A stretch of 64,000 bases of DNA. It comes from Anseranas semipalmata (lineage: Eukaryota; Chordata; Aves; Anseriformes; Anseranatidae). Below the pieces are notes generated by a model that did no database searches, was not told the origin of the DNA, and was given only the letters and a program-made list of their open reading frames with translations. The stretch's first letter is position 1. Every line of letters begins with the position of its first letter. The position numbers and the translations under genes were made by a program. Below are positions 53,601-61,072 of the stretch, piece after piece. The DNA lies in the NCBI GenBank assembly GCA_013399115.1, contig VXAA01003156.1, forward strand, positions 608,162 through 672,161, given 5' to 3'.

Positions 53601-56600
53601 TTCTCCTCTTTTTTCTTTCTTCCCCTACTGATTCTGTCCTATGTATTCCTTCAGCTCTAGCCCATCTGTCACTACCTAATTTCAGTCGTCCTCATCTTCC
53701 CTGATTCAGCCTTAGCTATAGTCAGTCTGTCCCCTTAGCTAGTCACCTGTCTGGATGTTTTCCCCTTTTATTTTTGCCTACCTAAAACCTTTCCAAAAAG
53801 CCAGTCTGCTGACTCATACAACTGTTTAGTCGTCAAATGCTGATCCGTGGGGCTATAAAGAAGCCATCCACATTGACCTGCCAACTGTTGCTGCTATTCT
53901 GGGCAAAAGCAGGATTCTTCATTTAATGGCCATTTACCCCACTACAGCAGCCCAGAATTTTATGGACCCTATCCCACATCACCCTCCTGGGAAGGACAAC
54001 CATTGGGTCATATGACCTCAGGCACCTGGGTTCTTCAGGACGAGGGCATGAAGAGTGGCTGCACGAGCCCTCTCTTGCTCCTGCCAACCTGTGCTGCTGA
54101 GAAAAATGTGCGTATTGTGGCTGCCTTATTCATGCAACTGAGATTTCCTTGGGAGGGAGTAGGGGACATTGTCTTAACCTGTTTGATTTCATTCTGTTCT
54201 CTTAATGTATTCTGTCCCCACCCCCCACAAAAAAAGAAGGGAAAAAAAAATAACAATAAAAAACCAACTTTCCTTTGAACATTCCTTTGAATACTGCTGT
54301 TTGCTTATGAAGCCATCCCACCTGTGGATGGGGCATTTAGGAATGTGTTTGGCAAGAGACACCTTTTAGATGTGTGATTGGGCATTCAGATAGAAATCCT
54401 GGCTTTTTATTCTAGTGAAATTTAAAAAAAAAGTGTGAAGTTTTAGCTCATGTATCTGGGATTATAATTATTCATGTGTTACATTGGATTTAGTCTTTGT
54501 TCCAGAGGGTCCAGGTAGAGACAACTTAGTCTGCATCCTGCAGACTTGTGATTCTTGGCTTCCCCTCTATGGCTATGAAATGTTCAGTGACAATGTGATG
54601 AAATTTGCAGTTTATGAAATGAGGAGAAAATATTTATGCACAACTAGCAGCCTTCATTCTACAAGGCTTAGTTGTGTTTTTTCACTAGTCTGTGCAGACC
54701 CAAAGCTAACTCCAGCACCACTAAATATCTTTAAATAGTTTCTGTTACAGTACATGAAGGATGGTAGCCAGTCATTCCTATTGGGTTGAAAACTCTGGGG
54801 GGAAAATGTTTAACTTCAGAGCATACGACTTCTCTAGTGAAACATAAGCTTCTTTTATCTTTAGGGGAACCAGTACAAGGTATAAGATACTACTGTTCTT
54901 TCAGTCCCTGAAAGATGCATGACAGTCCATGCTGTGGGAGGAAATGATTTCTCCCGAAGTGCTGACTGACTCATGCTCAATCATCTTCTGTCTTCACTGC
55001 CAGTGTTTCAATGTTTCTGTTCCCTTTTCTGTTAGAAACAAGCAAGATATGTATAAAAGAAACAAAAAGAAATGTAATTCTTTTATATAAATCTTGCTTG
55101 TTTCTAAAGATTTTTAGCTACAAAATCACTCTCCAGTTTGCAAATGAATAGAAATGCAAGTCTTGTGTAGCTTGCTTTTTGTTTGGATTCCTTCCTACTC
55201 ATATTGTAGTATCTTTATAGCAATTGTAGTCAAAGTTATTTCTTCAACTGTTTAAAAGTATGATTTTACTTGTAAAATCTGCTTTAAATATTGTTGATTT
55301 TTATGTTAATTTTTAGAGAAGGGGCAGGCTCAGGACAGCCAACTATGTAGTCTGGGGGCTGTTAATCTGCTCTTGGGTAGTAGGGGTTTCCCTTTGCTGT
55401 CATCCTATACAAGGTGAAATTTGGTGATGTAAAGGCTAGAGAAAAGTCTTGGTAGCTTATTCATAAATTCCCTTCTTATCCTGCATCTCTGTTTGGGACT
55501 GCTCACGTGAGTAAAGCCATGCGTGTGTTTGTGCTTGCAGGCTTAGGACTGTGTGTGAGGACTGTAAAATTAAGAGAAGAAATGGCAATACCTGTAATAC
55601 TTGTAATTAACTGTCATATACACGTAACTTGCATTTTATGTGAAGAAAAGGAGAATAAATTGTGTGCAAGAGAAAATGCTAGGACTTGGACATGTGAGCA
55701 AGGAAGTGAGGGAACATTGTTGTGTGTCATCTGACTCATGCTGATAATTTGTGTGTATGCTCTTAGTTTGTAGCAAATGTGAATTAGCTGGTGTAGCCCT
55801 TGAGAGCCAACTGAAGCTTCTTCATTGTAGCCTAAGCTAACTCAAATTACTTTTGCAAAGAGAGTACAGTTAGACAGTTAGTGCAGAGCAGCTGATGATG
55901 TGCAGTAATTTATTATTACATGGTGACTTGTTCATGTGTTTGACCCTTCATTCAACAGAGTAATGTCAAGCAAGCTGTCCTCAGTTTTTTTTTTCATGGC
56001 CGTTAAAACTGAACAAGTATTCAGACAGCAAGAAAGTGGCATCCTTAGTGTATTAGAAGACAAGGCACAGTCAATTTTGTCCTCTCCCTTTGGATGAGCT
56101 GTCATTAACCAGAGTCCTTGGAGGGGTTGTATTGCTTATGACCTTAGACAAACACCCTACCCCCAAGACAAAACCAAAAACTTTTGGATACAAAAACTTA
56201 CCTAAACCTGTCGGTTAACGTTGGCAGTGTCGGCAGCTCCTAAGGAGGAGAGCCCTACTGTTCTCAGCACACAGAGCACTTGGTCTGAAGGCTTTTGTCA
56301 TCGCAGCTGTGTTCTTCTGTCCTTTCAGGGCACCTGACTGACAGTGAGTGTAATCAGAGGCATATTTCCAAAAAGGGCTCACTGGCAGAACGCAAGAGGA
56401 GCTCTAGCCGGTCTCGGCGAAAAGGAGATGAGGCTCAGTCATCAGGATACCATAGTGAAGGCAAGAAACATTATTTTATTTGAAATATCAATATCACTTT
56501 CTGAATGTTTTTAAGATCCTCACTGTGTGTGCATTCTGTCCTTGTTTCTTACATCTTTGCATTTTTTGTCTTGTCTTTGCTTTTGTGTTTGTGTTTTTCT

Positions 56601-59600
56601 TTTTCTTTTTGTTTTACTTTTCAAAGACTGTATGAAGATGCTGTGAATAGGGTTGCTAGTTTAATCTGGAGTTATTTTTGTGGCTTTTGCCCTCTCTTTT
56701 ATAAACTGCAGGAGAAACCTTGAAGGAGAAACAAGCCCCCAGAGCTGCCCCCAAACCATCCAGCAGCACCAGCCGACTGAGGGAATTTAAAGAGACAGTG
56801 AGCAATATGATCCACAGCAGACCACAGCAAATTTCTCAAACCAACCAAAATTCCTCTCATGGAGGGAGTAGTATGGATCAGGCAGAAACACGGCCCTCAA
56901 AAAGCTTGTCTGTACGCTCTCGAGACTGGGAAGTGGAGAGTACCAGCAGTGAGTCTAAATCCAGTTCATCTAGCAGGTACCGGCCAACCTGGAGACCAAA
57001 AAGAGAATCTCTGAATATAGACAGCATCTTCAGTAAAGACAAGAGGAAACATTGTGGCTACACTCAGCTTAGTCCCTTCTCTGAAGACGCAGGTAAGAGA
57101 TTGAAAAGAAAGATTTACTTCCAAATGTGTGGAATTTACAATCTTCCAATATTCATTTTATTTAAGTAAAATAGAGTGAAATTTTGAACATGGCGTATAG
57201 GTCAGTGGTGACTTGTGTCCTGGAAGGCTGGTTTCTTGGGTGTATTCATGTTGCATGTGTGATATTTGTGTTTGTTTTCCATGTGTAAAATTTCGCATTT
57301 TAGGAAATTATAAGGGAAGCTTTACTGTCTGTGCTGCTTAAATGGACCCAGTGCTAGACTGCAAAATATCTGGAAGCTCATCACTTGGAGTGGTCTTTTT
57401 ATTGGTCAGTTCTTCTGGCTCATGATATTTTTGCATGATGGCTCAGACTGTGGTGCAGTGAGTACCTCATGCATTAGCATGGAGTTCCTCTTGTGAGGAT
57501 GAGAGCAGCTAACGATGATTTATCTGGGACCATTTTGCACTACAGCAGCTCTGTAACTTGTACATAGAGATTTTGTCCTTGGCTTTGCTGTTTTTTGAAG
57601 GTAATAGAATCTGTTGTGAAACAACTTCAGGTATCTTTTGTTCCCCCTGCCCCAGCCCCCTGCTTCCCTTTCCCCAGTCTGCAAATGAATGTAACACAGT
57701 TATTTTGCTCCTTTACAGTTTCAGGAGTATCCACTTCTTGATAAAGTGTGTGGAGAGCAGGTGTTTACCAGTTCCTGTCTTTTATATTGTTATGCTGCTG
57801 AACTGCTGCTCTCCTTTCTTAAAGTGCTTAAAGGACAGTGTGTGGATGAGAAGGGAGAGATTTGTATGACTGGCAGCAGGGTTGTGGTTAATGAGTTGCT
57901 GAAATTTTGTAGCCTTGAGAGGCATGGACAGGGACAACTGGAAGGAGCTAAACGTTGAAAACAACTGGGCAGCATAAGAAATATATATAGGGAAGATGAA
58001 GGGAGAAGAGATCACAGCTTCAGGAAAAGGAAGCAAGGGGAGCAAATAAGAAAGAGGCAAGTGGGAACATATAGTAAAATCAGCAAGGAAGAATTAAAAA
58101 AATAAGTTTTCCTGTCCTACATGAATGACACAACATATGAGCCTCATCAAATTGTAAATGGCAAAAATAAACAATGTAAAAAGTGCAGCATCTGAAGTAA
58201 ATATGACAGAGTACAATAACAGCTATGAAGAGGAAATACTAAAGGCACAGTTGGGTATACTGTAAAATGATTTTGTGCAAATACAAATTGTTATGGGGAG
58301 GAAGGGATTTTCTTTCCAGATCTGATTGTTAGTTGGGGGAATATGGCAACATATTAAATGGGAGAGATTTGAAAACAAATTTGTTGAAGAGATTATTGCT
58401 TAATGTTTTTGGAAATGCTGTAAAAAAAAAAATTCTGCTTCCTATTGCTAGTTTTGCATGAACTTAAAGGCAGTGCTTCTGGTTTAAGCATAGCTGAGAA
58501 GCAAAAATATGTGTAGATGATTTGCTATTATGAAACTTGGATCTTCTACTAGGCTATATTCTTTTATCTCAACAGGTAAAGAGCTTACGGAGAACGAGGT
58601 GAAGGAACATGCCGTTCAAGAAACAAGATCAAGCCAGTCAAACGTCAGATACAAGCGTGGTGTGCTAGGCCGTGGCACCCAGCATATGGTGGATCAACAT
58701 CCTCATCTGATACAGAGGATGGAGTCTGGGTATGAAAGCAGTGAGCGCAACAGCAACAGCCCAGTTAGTCTGGACATGCCTTTGTCTGAAAGCTCAAGCA
58801 ACCACAGGTAGATTTTAACAGCCTTCATCTTTGGACTGAGGTCTTTGGTTTTTTTTTTTTTTTGTTTGTTTGTTTTTCCATAACGATGTAGAACACTTAA
58901 AAATGAAACAACAAAAAAGAACACCACCACAAAACAGTGGTCCTAGCTTATAGTGCAAATTTATTGAGGCAAGGGAAATAAGAATCTGAGTGAGATTGAT
59001 TCTGTTTCTTGTCAGTATATTGATAGCTTTCTGCTTGTGAGAAGGAAATAAATGGGGTTCAGCTGAATGAGAAATGTTGACTAAAATGATGCATCTGAAA
59101 TAGTTGTACCATTAGCCTACACTTTAAAAACTCAGATATCAAACTTTGTATGTCCTTTGAACATCTGATTGACCTTTTGGTTTCAGATAAACTGTTTGAT
59201 AAAAATCTGTGTACAAAATCAGAAATCGATAGTCTTATGACCCTGTCAGTTTGAGAGGTTCACTGAAGTCTTGCAAGACATTTGCAGTATTTATATGCAA
59301 AAATAAATAGGCATCACAATGTGTTTCTCTCCTTGGCTCAGATGGCTGATACAGTCACAAACTGAGCAGGTTTATAGCCAGAACAGGGGATTTTCAGTTG
59401 TAAAAATCTGTTGAGAACAGCTATTAAACCATGGTTTTAATATGCATTGCCTACTCTTTTGGAGCAGATTAGAATTATCGTCCCCCCCCTTGTTTGTTTT
59501 CTTTTCCTCTTTCTCCAAAGACTTTGCTGTGGTAGGCTTTTTTTTTCTCTTGAGGCTATGAAAGTAAAATGCAAGTAAGTATTTGTCATGATAGAAAATA

Positions 59601-61072
59601 TACACATGATTTCTCCTGAAGATGTTAGTAATATTGTGAACTGTAATTGCTCTCTTTTTGGAGGGACATTCATATGAAACGAGCAGGTGGATTGGTTCCT
59701 GCCTGGCGTAGCATTCCAAAGTCTCACAGTAGCAGCATCCTGGAAGTGGAGTCTAGTTCTTCAACTGGGAGCTGGGCAAACAGCCCCCGCACCATTGGAA
59801 ATGGTAGGTTACGCTTCTCGGTGGTCGTAGTGGTTCTGCAAGATAAGTTGTATTGGAGTTGATCTTTACTTTCTGGATGTTTATCTTCACAGTGGAATTA
59901 CAAGGAAGGGGAAGTGAACCACTGAGGAATATAACACAGTTTTACGAGATGCAACTTCGATTTACCAAAGGGGATTGCAAAAAACTTTATCAGAATATTC
60001 CTTTGATATGTTGCTCTGGTATCTTTTTCAGCAAAGATGGACGTAGTTGATAAAGTACAGCCATTTTTCCTATTCTTTCCCATAATTCAGCATTCTGCTG
60101 CCAGTGGAAAATGTCTTCCTGAGCATAACTCTTAAAACTTATAGGATTGATGACTCCTGAAAAGAAGCTTATAATGGTATACAACATTCCAGATTGTCAC
60201 AAATGAGAATGGGTATTTACAGGATGTTGGGGCTAAAGCTGAGCTTTTCTGCGGATATGCGTTCTGATTGTCCTTCTGGGCAAATACTTTCCCTTCCCCA
60301 TATATTCTCTGGAATAAAGGGAGGAGGGGGGATACTTTCTGAATACAGGTCATAGTTGAAATGAGTGAAGACCGATTTCTGCTGTGTCGAGTAGAATATT
60401 GATAAGCTTTTTCTTCCTCCCATTTTCATCTGCTTCTGCACTTAGATGAGAACTATCTCAGTTGGAATCCATCTTACTTGCTAAAGCTAATGATTTGGCT
60501 ACATTGTCATAGCATTGGTTACAAATTGCAAGCATAGTAAAAAGTCTCAAGATTTCAGCAGCAATTTAGGATTCTCTCTTCTGATGATTCGTTTTGTTCC
60601 ATTTGCTGTTTCTTGGGTCGGATTGAAGGATGGACTGTGCTACAGGGGATCATGAAGCAATACTGCAACATTTCTACCAGAGTCACTGACGCAGAGAGGG
60701 CTTTTGGAAACCAAACAGCTTGGGCAGGGTTTTAAAACTAAAATTTAACAAAGCAGAATTTATTATCTGAAATTTGTGGTCTTTGCTTGGTCAGTATGCT
60801 ATTTTCCAATGGCAATTGTATTCTCCATTAACTTTACCTTGTCTTTTAATGAATACTTTGAGAGATTTTACTATCAAAAAAAAATATTTTTTTGGTAGGT
60901 GGGGAGATGTTTGTCCCTTTGAAGAGTGAACTGGATGAATTGCAAGAGGAGGTGGCAAGGAGAGCACGTGAACAAGAACTACGCAGGAAAAGAGAAAAGG
61001 AAATGGAGGCAGCAATGGGTTTTAATCCCCGTCCCAGCAGGTTCATGGATCTAGATGAACTCCAGAATCAGG
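23506..61072 (+). CDS. USP54: USP54, ubiquitin carboxyl-terminal hydrolase 54 (15 coding exons, C-terminal half outside window)
   Basis: Join of 15 exons (listed separately), 2374 nt in one open frame, 791 complete codons. It is recognised as USP54 rather than its paralogue USP53 by the match to the USP54 sequence as I remember it, from the N-terminus through the [18 protein letters not shown] block and the [15 protein letters not shown] coiled coil. USP-family (peptidase C19) enzymes remove ubiquitin. USP54 and USP53 were long listed as inactive, but recent biochemistry, as I recall it, reports K63-chain-directed activity. The predicted protein keeps Cys42 in the Cys box, His302 in the [11 protein letters not shown]is box, Asp319/Asp320 after WMYF, and zinc-ribbon-like cysteines (C166/C169 and C225/C229). 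Residues about 382-733 are Ser/Arg-rich and probably disordered. Residues about 741-773 look like a coiled coil. The remaining C-terminal region is beyond 64000. The start is supported by an in-frame TAA four codons upstream. Confidence 0.95.
23653..26246 (+). other. USP54: USP54 intron after coding exon 1
   Basis: 2594-bp GT-AG intron separating the Cys-box exon from the next. It contains the CpG-dense patch at about 25805-26025. Otherwise AT-rich with nothing else recognised. Confidence 0.9.
25805..26025. promoter_or_regulatory. CpG-dense intronic patch, candidate alternative promoter or enhancer
   Basis: About 23 CpG by eye in about 220 bp (many GCG, TCG and CCG trinucleotides), bounded on both sides by AT-rich DNA. 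It lies between coding exons 1 and 2. No transcript evidence is available. A transcript starting here would lack the Cys-box exon. Confidence 0.3.
26247..26339 (+). CDS. USP54: USP54 coding exon 2
   Basis: 31 codons, phase 0 at both ends. Acceptor TTTCAG ends at 26246 and donor GTAAAG starts at 26340. It encodes [14 protein letters not shown] through CIFCALK, residues 50-80, continuing the N-terminal part of the USP fold directly from the Cys box. Confidence 0.95.
29169..29225. repeat. Low-complexity (CAAA)n/poly-C patch
   Basis: AAAC/CAAA units followed by a C8 run. Simple sequence without coding potential. Confidence 0.75.
32700..33060 (+). mobile_element. Probable degraded CR1 LINE 3' fragment, sense orientation
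   Basis: The order of weakly preserved blocks matches the CR1 3' end: an AACTAGGAAAAA block, ATAGATTGCCTGGGGTGGTTAAGGA (in the place of the usual AGGTTGCCCAGGGAGGTTGTGGA), then GGATCAACTATG and a GGACCAGATGCAACTAGATG block (in the place of GGACTAGATGACCTC). Recognition is from memory and divergence is high. The boundaries are approximate. Confidence 0.45.
34876..34887. repeat. Poly-T tract (11) ending in an N
   Basis: T run with one undetermined base at 34887, presumably a homopolymer ambiguity. Confidence 0.9.
36692..36826 (+). CDS. USP54: USP54 coding exon 3
   Basis: 45 codons, phase 0 at both ends. Acceptor CTTACTAG ends at 36691 and donor GTGAGT starts at 36827. Residues 81-125, [17 protein letters not shown] through MDDAAECF. 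It sits after the largest intron seen in the gene (10,352 bp). Confidence 0.95.
36827..39106 (+). other. USP54: USP54 intron after coding exon 3
   Basis: 2280-bp GT-AG intron. It contains the 17-bp tandem duplication at 38467-38500. Nothing else recognised. Confidence 0.9.
38467..38500. repeat. 17-bp tandem duplication
   Basis: Two head-to-tail copies of AGWCTGCTGTCACCCCC with one T/A difference. A small recent-looking intronic duplication. Confidence 0.8.
39107..39220 (+). CDS. USP54: USP54 coding exon 4
   Basis: 38 codons, phase 0 at both ends. The acceptor AG ends at 39106 (GACTAG) and donor GTGAGG starts at 39221. Residues 126-163, [18 protein letters not shown] through AMTLFEQ. Nearly identical to the mammalian sequence as I recall it. 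Confidence 0.95.
39221..39401 (+). other. USP54: USP54 intron after coding exon 4 (181 bp)
   Basis: Short GT-AG intron with a long pyrimidine tract before the acceptor. Confidence 0.93.
39402..39484 (+). CDS. USP54: USP54 coding exon 5 (first zinc-ribbon-like CxxC)
   Basis: 83 nt; 27 codons plus two bases of a split Cys codon (TG|C, residue 191). Acceptor TTTAG ends at 39401 and donor GTGAGT starts at 39485. It encodes [15 protein letters not shown] through ISTTSL. Cys166-x-x-Cys169 is in the place of the first zinc-binding pair of USP finger domains. Confidence 0.95.
39780..40990 (-). mobile_element. CR1 LINE, 5'-truncated, antisense to USP54, with broken ORF2 fragments
   Basis: CR1 is the main non-LTR retrotransposon of birds and reptiles. 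On the minus strand, conceptual translation gives CR1 reverse-transcriptase and C-terminal signatures in element order. About 40790-40700 gives [13 protein letters not shown]. About 40500-40440 is the region before the catalytic segment. About 40430-40310 gives [11 protein letters not shown] and [21 protein letters not shown]. About 40120-40080 gives [14 protein letters not shown]. About 39960-39845 gives [16 protein letters not shown]. The pieces lie in different frames, and sequence between them is shortened, for example near 39960-40000, so the element is dead. The left end (about 39780-39860) fits the CR1 3' UTR. The 5' limit is uncertain and could extend to about 41300. Confidence 0.88.
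41652..41703. other. Imperfect hairpin (10 bp plus 8 bp, short internal bulge)
   Basis: Outer arms AGCATTTTGA/TCAAAATGCT and inner arms AAATGCTT/AAGTATTT (one G-T pair) around a 12-nt loop. Intronic; no function known. Confidence 0.4.
41981..42086 (+). CDS. USP54: USP54 coding exon 6
   Basis: 106 nt: one base completing Cys191, then 35 codons ([15 protein letters not shown] through MGDLRNCP, residues 192-226), ending in phase 0. Acceptor CTAAAG ends at 41980 and donor GTTAGT starts at 42087. Cys225 begins the second cysteine pair. Confidence 0.94.
42207..42226. repeat. Poly-A tract (20)
   Basis: Uninterrupted A run in an intron. Confidence 0.85.
44563..44582. repeat. Poly-T tract (20)
   Basis: Uninterrupted T run in an intron. 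Confidence 0.85.
45526..45672 (+). CDS. USP54: USP54 coding exon 7
   Basis: 49 codons, phase 0. Acceptor CTCAG ends at 45525 and donor GTGAGT starts at 45673. Residues 227-275: [18 protein letters not shown], then the hydrophobic strand [11 protein letters not shown], then [17 protein letters not shown]. Cys229 pairs with Cys225 of the previous exon. Confidence 0.95.
45673..47084 (+). other. USP54: USP54 intron after coding exon 7
   Basis: 1412-bp GT-AG intron with a poly-A tract at 46316-46338. Nothing else recognised. Confidence 0.9.
46316..46338. repeat. Poly-A tract (23)
   Basis: Longest homopolymer in the window, followed by further A-rich sequence to about 46360. Confidence 0.85.
47085..47234 (+). 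CDS. USP54: USP54 coding exon 8 (His box)
   Basis: 50 codons, phase 0. Acceptor CTTGAAG ends at 47084 and donor GTAAGA starts at 47235. Residues 276-325. It carries [18 protein letters not shown] with His302, the USP general-base position, followed by [10 protein letters not shown], where Asp319/Asp320 occupy the third catalytic position. The canonical Gly-His-Tyr reads Lys-His-Tyr here. Confidence 0.95.
47235..48719 (+). other. USP54: USP54 intron after coding exon 8
   Basis: 1485-bp GT-AG intron. A (GTT)n run at about 48697-48712 sits immediately before the acceptor, in place of a clean pyrimidine tract. Pyrimidines are richer around 48675-48690. Confidence 0.9.
48720..48888 (+). CDS. USP54: USP54 coding exon 9 (end of catalytic domain)
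   Basis: 169 nt: 56 codons plus the first base of Gly382. The acceptor AAATCAG, ending at 48719, follows a (GTT)n run. Donor GTAAGC starts at 48889. Residues 326-381, [18 protein letters not shown], then the final beta strand [14 protein letters not shown], ending in [10 protein letters not shown] at the start of the linker. Confidence 0.95.
48889..52034 (+). other. USP54: USP54 intron after coding exon 9
   Basis: 3146-bp GT-AG intron at the boundary between catalytic domain and linker. A purine-rich stretch at about 49370-49435. No other feature recognised. Confidence 0.9.
52035..52205 (+). CDS. USP54: USP54 coding exon 10 (Ser-rich linker)
   Basis: 171 nt, split-Gly (1-1) at both ends and a multiple of three. 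Acceptor CTAG ends at 52034 and donor GTAGCA starts at 52206. It encodes [20 protein letters not shown], then [20 protein letters not shown], then [12 protein letters not shown] (residues 383-438). Low hydrophobicity, probably disordered and phosphorylated. Confidence 0.94.
53503..53520. repeat. Poly-A tract (18)
   Basis: Uninterrupted A run in an intron. Confidence 0.85.
55032..55107. other. Long near-perfect inverted repeat, pre-miRNA-sized hairpin
   Basis: Left arm 55032-55059, loop 55060-55079 (20 nt), right arm 55080-55107. Of 28 paired positions all but two are Watson-Crick. The outer stem is TAGAAACAAGCAAGAT against ATCTTGCTTGTTTCTA. Total length is 76 nt, within the vertebrate pre-miRNA range. 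I do not recognise either arm as a known miRNA. It could equally be a fossil of a small inverted-repeat transposon. Confidence 0.55.
56329..56460 (+). CDS. USP54: USP54 coding exon 11, followed by a GC donor
   Basis: 132 nt, 1-1 phase. Acceptor CTTTCAG ends at 56328. It encodes [17 protein letters not shown] through QSSGYHSE (residues 440-482), a basic Ser/Arg segment. The exon ends in GAAG followed by GCAAGA, so the donor is GC rather than GT. Only this boundary keeps frame with the next exon (SEG|ETLKEK). Confidence 0.93.
56461..56711 (+). other. USP54: USP54 GC-AG intron (251 bp)
   Basis: Starts GCAAGAAA and ends CTGCAG. No GT donor in the neighbourhood preserves the frame and the conserved HSEGETLKEK junction. 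This is a minor class of U2-type introns, about 1% in vertebrates from general knowledge. Confidence 0.88.
56712..57092 (+). CDS. USP54: USP54 coding exon 12 (largest exon in window)
   Basis: 381 nt, 1-1 phase. Acceptor CTGCAG ends at 56711 and donor GTAAGA starts at 57093. Residues 484-609: [10 protein letters not shown], then [17 protein letters not shown], a Gln/Asn/Ser stretch, then a well-conserved block [39 protein letters not shown] and [14 protein letters not shown] linker region rich in potential phosphorylation sites. Confidence 0.94.
57093..58575 (+). other. USP54: USP54 intron after coding exon 12
   Basis: 1483-bp GT-AG intron, A/G-rich in its second half (about 57940-58250). No element recognised. 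Confidence 0.9.
58576..58807 (+). CDS. USP54: USP54 coding exon 13
   Basis: 232 nt, phase 1 in and phase 2 out. Acceptor AACAG ends at 58575 and donor GTAGAT starts at 58808. Its first half ([19 protein letters not shown] through [12 protein letters not shown]) looks unlike the mammalian segment as I recall it. The second half, [18 protein letters not shown] and SPVSLD, is clearly conserved. Confidence 0.9.
58808..59663 (+). other. USP54: USP54 intron after coding exon 13
   Basis: 856-bp GT-AG intron with a poly-T/(GTTT)n tract at about 58849-58875. Nothing else recognised. Confidence 0.88.
59664..59803 (+). CDS. USP54: USP54 coding exon 14
   Basis: 140 nt. The first base completes Arg687, then 46 codons, then one base of Gly734. 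The acceptor AG ends at 59663 (TTTTTGGAG) and donor GTAGGT starts at 59804. It encodes [20 protein letters not shown], then [17 protein letters not shown] and ANSPRTIGN. The [15 protein letters not shown] block is diagnostic for USP54. Confidence 0.92.
59804..60898 (+). other. USP54: USP54 intron after coding exon 14
   Basis: 1095-bp GT-AG intron ending in an A9-TA-T7 stretch before GGTAG. No element recognised. Confidence 0.88.
60899..61072 (+). CDS. USP54: USP54 coding exon 15 (coiled coil; last coding exon in window)
   Basis: 174 nt, 1-1 phase. Acceptor TTGGTAG ends at 60898 and donor GTAACT starts at 61073. Residues 735-791 include [20 protein letters not shown] and [12 protein letters not shown], a highly charged heptad-like coiled coil, then [14 protein letters not shown]. 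The next exon should complete Gly792. I found no match to the expected RSDGFERSLQEAE continuation in the remaining 2.9 kb. Confidence 0.93.

Larger units (their letters stand above)
52206..56328 (+). other. USP54: USP54 intron after coding exon 10
   Basis: 4123-bp GT-AG intron. It contains a poly-A tract at 53503-53520 and the long inverted repeat at 55032-55107. The rest is unremarkable AT-rich DNA. Confidence 0.9.
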
